DNA of 5,194 nucleotides from Aquificota bacterium (GTDB lineage Bacteria; Aquificota; Aquificia; Aquificales; Hydrogenothermaceae), in the NCBI GenBank assembly GCA_013153765.1, contig JAADDT010000120.1, positions 1-5,194 on the forward strand, written 5' to 3'. The notes under the pieces are model-generated. The model made no database searches. It worked only from the letters and a program-made list of their open reading frames with translations, and had not been told where the DNA came from. The position numbers and the translations under genes were made by a program. Below are positions 1 through 4,985 of the stretch, piece after piece; the stretch's first letter is position 1; each line of letters starts with the position of its first letter.

Positions 1-1
1 A

Positions 2-394
2 AGACAGCTTGAAAGCATAAAGAAAAAGTCAGTAGTTGACAAAATAATGGACCTTCTGACGGTTGTGGAGAAGGAAGGCTTTAAGGTAGCTTACGGAAAG
101 GTTGAGGGGCTTTCACCTAACGAATTGAGAGACCTTGCTGACGTCGTCCGCTCAAAGCTTGGAAGTTCTGTAGTCCTCCTTGCCTCCACAGACAGGGAAA
201 AGGGCAAGGTAAATCTGATTGTTGCCGTCTCAAAAGACCTTACCGGCAGGTTCAGGGCAGGGGATATAATAAAACAGGTAGCTCCAGTCGTTGGAGGAAA
301 GGGAGGCGGTCGTCCTGACATGGCACAGGGAGGCGGAACGGAAGTATCAAAGCTTGAAGAGGCGTTTGAAACATTCCTTAAGCTGTTTGAATAA
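2..394 (+). CDS. alaS: Alanyl-tRNA synthetase, C-terminal part (5' truncated by window edge)
   Basis: The frame is open from base 2, so an ATG at 47 is internal and the gene continues upstream of the window. The 130 residues seen are the end of alanyl-tRNA synthetase, the cytoplasmic enzyme that charges tRNA-Ala with alanine. They correspond to the C-terminal C-Ala/DHHA1 domain. The hallmark is the glycine-rich stretch VGGKGGGRPDMAQGGG near the end, preceded by a strand-rich segment containing VVLLAST and VNLIVAVSKDL and followed by a final helix (KLEEAFETFLKLFE). The catalytic and editing domains lie outside the window. The stop at 392-394 is 11 bases before the next gene on the same strand, so the two are probably co-transcribed. 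The identification is firm. Confidence 0.96.
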   Translation, partial: RQLESIKKKSVVDKIMDLLTVVEKEGFKVAYGKVEGLSPNELRDLADVVRSKLGSSVVLLASTDREKGKVNLIVAVSKDLTGRFRAGDIIKQVAPVVGGKGGGRPDMAQGGGTEVSKLEEAFETFLKLFE

Positions 395-405
395 AAGATG
401 GGAAG

Positions 406-1269
406 ATGGGAAAGTCCGTCGGGAGGGCGGTTTTTCTCCTGTCCCTCCTGTTTTCACAGGCTTATTCTGAAGAAAACTTCGTAGAAATACTCCACAGGGA
501 GATATCCTATCTGGTATATTCAACCGTTGAAAAGATAGACCGTTTTTTTGCTGACCAGAGGGCAAAGGAGGAAAGCCGTGCATACCTCCGCTTCAGGGCA
601 GGCTTCAGGTACACGGGCGAACCAGACTACCAGACCATACTTAACACAGACCTTAAGTTCCGTTTAAGGAAACTTGAAAAAAGGCTGTTAAGGGTGGTTG
701 TAAAGGAAGACCGGAGGAGGGACGGGGGAAGGGGAAAAAGGAAGATAACTCTTTTGAAACACAGGGTTTCTGTAGGTATATCCGGCATTCCTAAAGTTTA
801 CGGCAAGTACGAGATATTCACGCTTCCCGTCATATACAAGAGGTGGGAGATTACGCTGTTCCAGAGGTTTAAAGCCACTTACCGGTTTTCAGATTACAAG
901 CTTGAGGAAAGGACACAGCTTTACATAGACAGGTTAATAGCTCCCGAGACAGTATGGAGGATACTGTTTGAAAGGTACAACGCTTCAGACCTGCATTTCC
1001 AGAGGCTCAATTACTATACGTACCTGAGGAGATACGGAATTTTTAAAAAGGGCAGGACGGCTGTTGACTTTGGGGGTGGGATAAGGCAGGACAGGATAAT
1101 AAACGGCAGGGTAGGTGGATACACCGTAAGGCACAGGTTCAGGGCTAACTTCTGGAAAAGGTGGGCTTTTTTTAACCTGCAGGTAGGAACTGACTGGAAC
1201 AGGGACAGGGGCTTTAAGGCAACGCCTTTCGTTATGGTTTATTTTGAGTTTTACGCCGGCAAGTTTTAA
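406..1269 (+). CDS. Secreted, probable outer-membrane beta-barrel protein of unknown function
   Basis: I do not recognise a named family. The 287-residue product starts with a signal peptide (basic MGKSVGR, hydrophobic AVFLLSLLF, likely cleavage near SQAYS/EE, residues 18-22). A short helical stretch (about 22-58, with STVEKIDRFFADQR) precedes many alternating polar/hydrophobic segments that look like beta strands, for example 59-70, 118-127, 135-162, 198-208, 217-228 and 239-287. The chain ends in phenylalanine (YFEFYAGKF), as expected of an outer-membrane barrel targeting signal recognised by the BAM machinery. It is very rich in Arg, Lys, Tyr and Phe. The ATG at 406 is chosen because it gives a complete signal peptide; no strong ribosome binding site is visible. 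It lies 11 bases after alaS. The fold is inferred from composition and pattern only, and the function is unknown. Confidence 0.75.
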   Translation: MGKSVGRAVFLLSLLFSQAYSEENFVEILHREISYLVYSTVEKIDRFFADQRAKEESRAYLRFRAGFRYTGEPDYQTILNTDLKFRLRKLEKRLLRVVVKEDRRRDGGRGKRKITLLKHRVSVGISGIPKVYGKYEIFTLPVIYKRWEITLFQRFKATYRFSDYKLEERTQLYIDRLIAPETVWRILFERYNASDLHFQRLNYYTYLRRYGIFKKGRTAVDFGGGIRQDRIINGRVGGYTVRHRFRANFWKRWAFFNLQVGTDWNRDRGFKATPFVMVYFEFYAGKF

Positions 1270-1829
1270 CACTTCTTAACCGCCACGATGGAGGAGACGA
1301 AAGCCTTTTCTCCGTCAGCCTTTATTTTTTCGCCTTCCCTGTAGTAAACCACATAAAGGTCTGAAAACAGGTGGAGTAGCTCGTTTTTGCGGAGCATGTA
1401 ATCCCTGTTTTCCGGCTTGAAAAAACCTTCCTCCTCCGTTAGCGTGAAGGTCTCAAATATTACAACGCCTCCCTTTTTCAGACCTTCCTTTATCTGTGGG
1501 ATAAGCCTTCTGTTAAGGTAGTTTATGTTCAGTATCAGGTGGTAGCTGTCTGGCTGTATGCTGTAAAAGTCAAGGTCTGCGTTTATGGTGTTTACAGCAG
1601 GGTTTTTTTCTTTCAGCTCCTTCAGGGCTACGTCGGAAATGTCCACGGCATCAACGGTAAAACCTTTTTCCGCAAGGAAAAGGGCGTTTCTACCTGTCCC
1701 GCAGGCTATATCAAGGGCTTTTTTACCTTTTGCAAGTGTGTAAAACTCCTTTACTATTGGGGAAGGCTCTGTCCACGGAAACTGTCCGGAGGAGTATTTT
1801 TCGTTCCACTTTTTCCTGTCCCTTTCCAT
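1266..1829 (-). CDS. TehB-like class I SAM-dependent methyltransferase
   Basis: The 187-residue protein is a compact Rossmann-fold methyltransferase. The N-terminal KWNEKYSSGQFPWTEPSPIV segment (residues 8-26) is typical of the TehB-like group. Motif I, the S-adenosylmethionine loop, is ALDIACGTGRNALFLAEKG (38-56). The acidic residue after strand 2 lies in VDAVDIS (59-65), INADLDF (82-88) is the motif II/III region, and YHLILNINYL (96-105) is motif IV. A GGVVIFETFT strand (120-129) follows. The length fits the family (about 190-200). The substrate cannot be read from the sequence: TehB methylates tellurite and selenite, but most relatives are uncharacterised. It starts three bases after the kdsC stop, so the two form an operon. 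Its stop overlaps that of the convergent barrel gene. Confidence 0.88.
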   Translation of the reverse strand: MERDRKKWNEKYSSGQFPWTEPSPIVKEFYTLAKGKKALDIACGTGRNALFLAEKGFTVDAVDISDVALKELKEKNPAVNTINADLDFYSIQPDSYHLILNINYLNRRLIPQIKEGLKKGGVVIFETFTLTEEEGFFKPENRDYMLRKNELLHLFSDLYVVYYREGEKIKADGEKAFVSSIVAVKKC

Positions 1830-1832
1830 TTT

Positions 1833-2354
1833 TCAGCCTATATACGGTTTTACTACCTGTTCAAAAACGCCTTTTGCCTTCAGTATCAGCTCGCAAACCT
1901 CACGAACAGCACCTTTTCCACCGCCGTTTTGCGTGATGTAAAGGGCTGTTTTTTTCAGCTCTTCCGGGGCGTCCGGCACGGTTATGGGAACTGCCACCGT
2001 TTTCATAACCGGTAGGTCAACGTAGTCGTCTCCAATGTAAGCCACCTCACTGTCCATAAATCCCTCCTCCTCCTTCAGCCTGCCGTAAAGCTCCAGCTTG
2101 TCCTTTGCTCCCTGTATTATCCTGTTTATTTCCAGCTCTTCCGCTCTTTTTTTTACCATAGGTGAGTTTCTGCTGGTAAGGACTGCCGTTTTTATCCCTG
2201 CTCTGTGGAGGAGGGTAATTCCCATACCGTCCTTCACGCTGAACACTTTCAGCTCGTTTCCCAGACTGTCGTAAATAATACTGCCGTCTGTAAGGACGCC
2301 GTCCACGTCCATTATAAGCCAGTTTACACTTTCAAAAAGCTTCAGGTTTTCCAT
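1833..2354 (-). CDS. kdsC: 3-deoxy-D-manno-octulosonate 8-phosphate phosphatase (KdsC)
   Basis: This cytoplasmic HAD-superfamily enzyme removes phosphate from Kdo-8-phosphate to give Kdo, the inner-core sugar of lipopolysaccharide. At 173 residues it has the usual size for the cap-less, tetrameric KdsC type. HAD motif I is DVDGVLTDG (16-24, nucleophile D16 and acid/base D18), motif II is LTSRNS (59-64), the motif III lysine lies in QGAKDKL (81-87), and motif IV is GDDYVDLPVM (108-117) with Mg-binding aspartates. The C-terminal TQNGGGKGAVREVCELIL (141-158) is the family-specific tail that reaches a neighbouring active site. It is first in a two-gene minus-strand operon with the methyltransferase. 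The upstream ribosome binding site is weak (GGAT, about 7 bases before ATG). The gene shows that the organism makes Kdo-containing lipopolysaccharide. Confidence 0.95.
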   Translation of the reverse strand: MENLKLFESVNWLIMDVDGVLTDGSIIYDSLGNELKVFSVKDGMGITLLHRAGIKTAVLTSRNSPMVKKRAEELEINRIIQGAKDKLELYGRLKEEEGFMDSEVAYIGDDYVDLPVMKTVAVPITVPDAPEELKKTALYITQNGGGKGAVREVCELILKAKGVFEQVVKPYIG

Positions 2355-2397
2355 AATTAAATCCGATAAGGTAATGACAAAATGTTTAAATAGTTTT

Positions 2398-2426
2398 AGA
2401 TTAATAGAGAAAGGTTTTCAGGTCAA
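2398..2426 (-). promoter_or_regulatory. Candidate promoter for kdsC operon
   Basis: Read on the minus strand, TTGACC (2421-2426) is followed after exactly 17 bases by TAATCT (2398-2403). The -35 is good but the -10 matches the consensus at only three of six positions. It lies about 45 bases upstream of the kdsC start, in the only intergenic space available. The call is tentative. Confidence 0.35.
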
Positions 2427-2442
2427 TAACAACTTAAGAATA

Positions 2443-2471
2443 TTGGAAATTTTTTATGATACACTTATAAT
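2443..2471 (+). promoter_or_regulatory. Sigma-70-type promoter of the Lpp-like lipoprotein gene
   Basis: TTGGAA (2443-2448) and a perfect TATAAT (2466-2471) are separated by exactly 17 bases. Transcription would start near 2478 and give a leader of about 28 bases that carries the strong ribosome binding site. This is the best promoter in the window, in keeping with a highly expressed small envelope lipoprotein. Confidence 0.75.
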
Positions 2472-2492
2472 TATTAAAAAAAACCTAAAACA

Positions 2493-2500
2493 AAGGAGGT
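2493..2500 (+). promoter_or_regulatory. Strong ribosome binding site of the Lpp-like lipoprotein
   Basis: AAGGAGGT is fully complementary to the 16S rRNA 3' end. It is separated from the ATG at 2506 by five bases, which fixes the start. Most other genes in the window have much weaker sites. Confidence 0.85.
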
Positions 2501-2505
2501 AGGTT

Positions 2506-2877
2506 ATGTTGAACAGAGCACTGAAAGCATTTGCGGTAATAGGGGTTTCTGGAGCACTTCTGACCGGTTGTGCTACCAAGTCCTATGTTGACGAGCAAGA
2601 TGCCAAAATTTTAGAGAAACTAAACAGCCTTGAAAGCAAGGTAAGCCAGTTTGAGCAGATGCACAACACCGAGCATCCAAGGGTTGTTAACAAGCTGAAC
2701 GAACTGGAAAACAAGGTTAACGCCTGTGCCGCTGAACACGAAGAAATCAAGGCTGAACTTGCCGCTCTCAGACAGAAGACAGAAGACAACTCTGCCGCAA
2801 TTCAGGCTTTAGAAGCAAGACTTGACAGGCTTTCTGAAAACCTTGAAAGGGTAATGGGCAAAACTTTAGCCAAGTAA
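2506..2877 (+). CDS. Small coiled-coil lipoprotein, Lpp-like in architecture
   Basis: The 123-residue precursor has a type II signal peptide (MLNRALKAFAVIGVSGALLTGC) with lipobox LTGC and lipidated cysteine C22. The mature 102 residues are almost wholly helical. Heptad core positions are I35, L39, L42, V46, F49, then after a one-residue register skip at HNTEHP (53-58) V60, L64, L67, V71, C74, H78, I81, L85, L88, T92, N95, I99, L102, L106, L109, L113 and V116. The polypeptide ends in lysine (TLAK). A lipid anchor, a long coiled coil and a C-terminal lysine together recall E. coli Lpp (Braun's lipoprotein), which is joined to peptidoglycan through its last lysine. It is longer than Lpp and has no clear sequence identity to it. 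The convergent neighbour is an L,D-transpeptidase of the family that makes that bond. A trimerising adaptor resembling the CpoB N-terminus is an alternative. Confidence 0.85.
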   Translation: MLNRALKAFAVIGVSGALLTGCATKSYVDEQDAKILEKLNSLESKVSQFEQMHNTEHPRVVNKLNELENKVNACAAEHEEIKAELAALRQKTEDNSAAIQALEARLDRLSENLERVMGKTLAK

Positions 2878-2878
2878 A

Positions 2879-4156
2879 TCAGTTAAGGGGGGTTGCGTAC
2901 CCCCTTTTCTCCCTGTTGTAAAACTCTATCAGGTGGGGCGTAGTTTTTACTCCCTTTTCTTCAAGTATTGTAAGTAGCTCTTTTTTGTCCTTTTCGTTAA
3001 GCTCAAATATTTCTATCAAAACCTTGTGGTTTTTCATTATTTTGTATCTCTTTTCTGTAATAACCACTTTAGTCCCTTTTGGAACTATCTCAAAAAGCCT
3101 TTCAACGTCCCTGTTGTACATACGGATACAGCCGTGGCTTACCTCCATACCTATGCCGAACTTTTTGCTGGTGCCGTGTAGCAGGTATTCTGTATGTCCC
3201 AGCCTCATAGCTCTAACGCCAAGAGGGTTGTCAGGTCCCGGCGGAACAACGGGAGGCAGTGAAGGGTCTTCCTCCCTGATGGATTTGGGAACTACCCATT
3301 CGGGGTTTCTTTTTTTCTGGGTGATTTTAAACTCGCCGATAGGTGATTTGGTGTTGTCCTTGCCTATACCTACGGGGAAGGTGATAACGTATGGGTCTCC
3401 GTCGTAAATAACAGGATAGTAAAGCCTTTTTTCAGAAAGGTTTATGTATATGGTATAAAACTCAAAGTCCTGCACAGGCAACATTCTTTTCCTCGGTATG
3501 AAAACAGCCTCTCCCTCCGTAATGTCAAAAGGGTCAAGGTGGGGATTGGCTATTTTCATCTCGTCGTATCCCATGTCAAGCTTCTTTGCTATTTCTATAA
3601 GCGTCTGGTTTTCCTTTGACACGAAAATGCTGTTAAAACCTATCAGGTTGTCCTCCCTCAGTCTGAATATGTTAATTCCCGGCTCAAAAGGGGCATACTT
3701 CCCTTCAAGTGGGGGGAAAGGTTTTATCTCCTCAAGCAGGTGGGCTGACTTTGACCTTAAAGCCTTTACCTTTTTCCACAATTTTTTCCTGACCAGCAGG
3801 TTGTTTGTGTAGATAAAGGCTTTTTTCTTCGTGTCCTCCGATATGGGGGAGTTAAGGTATTTCATATACAGGCTGTAGATTTTGTCCGGCTGTTTCATCT
3901 GGTAGTAGGAGACTATCAGAAGGAGGAATATGTCCTCAACCTTTTTTATGTCAGCGTTGTTTTTTTTCAGGAAGGTTTCTCCGTTCTCAACAGCCAGCCT
4001 GTAAACGCCGTCGTTAAAAAGTTTCAGTGCCAGATTGTAGTATTTTTCTGAAGTTTCCTTTTCAGCCTCGCTTAAAGCCTCTTCCAGCAGGTCGTCTATC
4101 TCGTATGTATAAGCCGTAAAAAACACCAGTAAAACTGCTAAAATAACACTGTTCAT
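2879..4156 (-). CDS. L,D-transpeptidase (YkuD/ErfK-YbiS-YcfS family) with TPR-like and LysM-like regions
   Basis: The 425-residue enzyme is predicted to act in the periplasm on peptidoglycan peptide stems. An N-terminal hydrophobic stretch (VILAVLLVFFTAYT, 4-17) looks like a signal peptide but lacks basic residues before it. Residues 36-101 resemble a TPR-type helical repeat (LALKLFNDGVYRLAVE). Residues 176-222 form a LysM-like peptidoglycan-binding module (SIFVSKENQTLIEIAKKL to GEAVFIPRKR). The YkuD catalytic domain spans about 232-367, with H327-G328-T329 and the SHGCIRM motif (340-346) holding the nucleophile C343, H341 and R345. All key residues are present. A tail of about 55 residues follows. 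Such enzymes make 3-3 cross-links or attach lipoproteins to peptidoglycan. The convergent gene encodes a suitable lipoprotein substrate. An in-frame stop just upstream rules out a longer start. Confidence 0.92.
   Translation of the reverse strand: MNSVILAVLLVFFTAYTYEIDDLLEEALSEAEKETSEKYYNLALKLFNDGVYRLAVENGETFLKKNNADIKKVEDIFLLLIVSYYQMKQPDKIYSLYMKYLNSPISEDTKKKAFIYTNNLLVRKKLWKKVKALRSKSAHLLEEIKPFPPLEGKYAPFEPGINIFRLREDNLIGFNSIFVSKENQTLIEIAKKLDMGYDEMKIANPHLDPFDITEGEAVFIPRKRMLPVQDFEFYTIYINLSEKRLYYPVIYDGDPYVITFPVGIGKDNTKSPIGEFKITQKKRNPEWVVPKSIREEDPSLPPVVPPGPDNPLGVRAMRLGHTEYLLHGTSKKFGIGMEVSHGCIRMYNRDVERLFEIVPKGTKVVITEKRYKIMKNHKVLIEIFELNEKDKKELLTILEEKGVKTTPHLIEFYNREKRGYATPLN
2885..2908 (+). terminator. 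Rho-independent terminator for the lipoprotein gene, inside the transpeptidase 3' end
   Basis: Eight bases after the lipoprotein stop, AAGGGGGGT (2885-2893) can pair with ACCCCCTTT (2899-2907). The nine-pair stem contains one G-U pair and has a five-base loop (TGCGT). The plus-strand transcript continues with a short T run (2905-2908, then CT). In the minus direction the flank is CCTTAACTG, a poor T tract, so it should mainly stop plus-strand transcripts. The same bases encode the last residues (RGYATPLN) of the convergent transpeptidase. Confidence 0.7.
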
Positions 4157-4162
4157 ACAATA

Positions 4163-4168
4163 ATTTTA
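4163..4168 (-). promoter_or_regulatory. Possible -10 element giving a leaderless transpeptidase mRNA
   Basis: On the minus strand TAAAAT lies six bases before the transpeptidase ATG, which would place the transcription start at the A of the start codon. No ribosome binding site is visible there. The -35 region (TTCCAA at 17 bases) is poor. The call is weak and rests mainly on the lack of space and of a Shine-Dalgarno sequence. Confidence 0.25.
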
Positions 4169-4173
4169 ACATT

Positions 4174-4178
4174 AAGGA
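4174..4178 (+). promoter_or_regulatory. Ribosome binding site deciding the TTG start of folK
   Basis: AAGGA lies seven bases before the TTG at 4186. No ATG or GTG fits the conserved N-terminus (KVVLALGSNVGDR) better, so TTG is the most likely start codon. Confidence 0.6.
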
Positions 4179-4185
4179 CGGTAAG

Positions 4186-4674
4186 TTGGAAAAGGTCGTG
4201 CTGGCGTTAGGCTCAAACGTTGGGGACAGGGAAGGTTTCATAAGAAAGGCGGTTTTACTCCTGTCGGAAAAGATAAAAGGGATAAAACAGGCTTCCATCT
4301 ACCTTTCAAGTCCTGTAGGTTTTACAGACCAGCCTGACTTTTACAACACGGTAATCTCCGGATACACAGACCTTTCTCCTGAAGAACTGCTCCGCTTCGT
4401 AAAGGAGACTGAAAGGAAGGTTGGCAGGGTAAAAAGGTTCAGGTGGGGTCCCAGAGAGATAGACATAGACGTGATTTTTTACGGCAGTAAGGTTTTACAG
4501 TCCGAAAAGCTTACCATACCACATCCCAGAATGGAGGAGAGGGATTTTGTGTTAATTCCGCTGGCGGAGGTGGAGCCGGACTTTAAACATCCCGTTTCAG
4601 GGAAAACGGCTTTAGAACTTGCCGAGAGGGTAAAAAAATCTTCAATAAAAAAAGTTATCCACAATTCCACATAG
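4186..4674 (+). CDS. folK: 2-amino-4-hydroxy-6-hydroxymethyldihydropteridine pyrophosphokinase (HPPK)
   Basis: This 162-residue cytoplasmic enzyme transfers pyrophosphate from ATP to 6-hydroxymethyl-7,8-dihydropterin, the step before dihydropteroate synthase in folate synthesis. Diagnostic segments are LALGSNVGDR (6-15), SPVGFTDQPDFYNTVI (42-57, pterin site), and the signature RWGPREIDIDVIFYG (86-100) with Mg-binding D93 and D95. IPHPRMEERDFVLIPLAEVEP (111-131) completes the set. The length is normal. It begins with TTG, 29 bases from the divergent transpeptidase start, so promoter elements must overlap coding sequence. Its last codons (KVIHNST) are part of the origin region: the bases for Val-Ile-His contain a perfect DnaA box. 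No other folate gene is in the window. Confidence 0.96.
   Translation: MEKVVLALGSNVGDREGFIRKAVLLLSEKIKGIKQASIYLSSPVGFTDQPDFYNTVISGYTDLSPEELLRFVKETERKVGRVKRFRWGPREIDIDVIFYGSKVLQSEKLTIPHPRMEERDFVLIPLAEVEPDFKHPVSGKTALELAERVKKSSIKKVIHNST
4655..4663 (+). promoter_or_regulatory. DnaA box inside folK coding end
   Basis: A perfect TTATCCACA lies across the folK codons for Val-Ile-His-Asn, 11 bases before the stop codon. It is the leftmost box of the origin. Confidence 0.85.
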
Positions 4675-4686
4675 GAAAAACCGGCT

Positions 4687-4701
4687 TGTAAGTGTCTGAA
4701 A
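4687..4701 (+). repeat. Origin repeat TRTAARTNWYTGAAA, copy 1
   Basis: TGTAAGTGTCTGAAA. It matches copy 3 at 14 of 15 bases. It is not a DnaA box, and its binding protein is unknown. Confidence 0.6.
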
Positions 4702-4720
4702 TAAAAGGAAATTCACAAAG

Positions 4721-4729
4721 TTATCCACA
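4721..4729 (+). promoter_or_regulatory. DnaA box
   Basis: A perfect TTATCCACA. The 16 bases 4714-4729 (CACAAAGTTATCCACA) recur exactly at 4822-4837. Confidence 0.88.
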
Positions 4730-4757
4730 ATTTAACATGCCACATCTACCGTTTTCC

Positions 4758-4808
4758 TGTGGATAACTGGGGTAAAAATGTGGATAACTGGACTGGGACT
4801 GTGGATAA
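4758..4808 (-). promoter_or_regulatory. Three phased DnaA boxes at 21-base intervals
   Basis: Perfect TGTGGATAA copies (DnaA boxes on the minus strand) start at 4758, 4779 and 4800, exactly 21 bases apart. The first two share a 13-base unit (TGTGGATAACTGG). A spacing of two helical turns puts all three on one DNA face. They are the only minus-orientation boxes in the origin. Confidence 0.9.
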
Positions 4809-4816
4809 TTTTTGAG

Positions 4817-4837
4817 TTATCCACAAAGTTATCCACA
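4817..4837 (+). promoter_or_regulatory. Tandem pair of DnaA boxes, 12-base spacing
   Basis: Perfect TTATCCACA copies start at 4817 and 4829. The first is separated by eight bases (TTTTTGAG) from the last minus-strand box, making a back-to-back junction where box polarity reverses. Confidence 0.9.
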
Positions 4838-4839
4838 GG

Positions 4840-4854
4840 TATAAGTTATTGAAA
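4840..4854 (+). repeat. Origin repeat TRTAARTNWYTGAAA, copy 2
   Basis: TATAAGTTATTGAAA. It starts three bases after a DnaA box and exactly 42 bases before copy 3. It is closest to copy 4 (14 of 17 bases, counting two more A residues). Confidence 0.5.
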
Positions 4855-4881
4855 AATAAAGAAAGTGAGTGGATACTAACC

Positions 4882-4896
4882 TGTAAGTATCTGAAA
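4882..4896 (+). repeat. Origin repeat TRTAARTNWYTGAAA, copy 3
   Basis: TGTAAGTATCTGAAA. This near-identical partner of copy 1 lies 195 bases downstream in the same orientation, in a box-free part of the origin. Confidence 0.6.
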
Positions 4897-4899
4897 ATC

Positions 4900-4920
4900 C
4901 TCGTTTTTTTCAAAAACGAG
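4900..4920. repeat. Perfect 9-base inverted repeat in the origin
   Basis: CTCGTTTTT (4900-4908) and AAAAACGAG (4912-4920) are separated by TTC. The right arm ends exactly where the DnaA box at 4921 begins. It has no T tract of the kind a terminator needs on either side, so it is more likely a structural or protein-binding element of the origin. Confidence 0.6.
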
Positions 4921-4940
4921 TTATCCACAGGTTATCCACA
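4921..4940 (+). promoter_or_regulatory. Tandem pair of DnaA boxes, 11-base spacing
   Basis: Perfect TTATCCACA copies start at 4921 and 4932, separated by AG followed by no other spacing than GG-type bases (4930-4931). The pair directly abuts the 9-base inverted repeat ending at 4920. Confidence 0.9.
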
Positions 4941-4952
4941 ATTAAACTGCCG

Positions 4953-4967
4953 TGTAAATCATTGAAA
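4953..4967 (+). repeat. Origin repeat TRTAARTNWYTGAAA, copy 4
   Basis: TGTAAATCATTGAAA. It lies between the last two DnaA box pairs, in the same orientation as the other copies. Confidence 0.5.
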
Positions 4968-4985
4968 AACAACGGATTTTTTGAG

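Noticed and set aside
47..394. A separate 115-residue protein starting at ATG 47
   Set aside because: The frame is open upstream to the window edge and the sequence is continuous with the alanyl-tRNA synthetase C-terminal domain.
1539..2015. A 158-codon plus-strand open frame over the methyltransferase and kdsC
   Set aside because: It lies opposite two confidently identified genes, its product is Cys/Phe-rich without recognisable motifs, and there is no ribosome binding site.
2985..3407. Plus-strand open frame of 140 codons opposite the transpeptidase
   Set aside because: It is a shadow of the YkuD gene. The encoded serine/leucine-rich stretch has no family features.
4709..4717. AAATTCACA as an extra DnaA box
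   Set aside because: It has three mismatches to TTATCCACA. A similar weak match at 4868-4876 (AGTGGATAC on the minus strand, two mismatches) is also too uncertain to list.
4900..4920. Rho-independent terminator for folK
   Set aside because: The stem is mostly A/T, no T tract follows on the plus strand, and it lies 226 bases past the stop codon.
4746..4928. A 60-codon minus-strand open frame in the origin
   Set aside because: It is made almost entirely of DnaA box repeats (recurring Leu-Ser-Thr and Leu-Trp-Ile-Thr), has no conserved look, and the origin explains the sequence.
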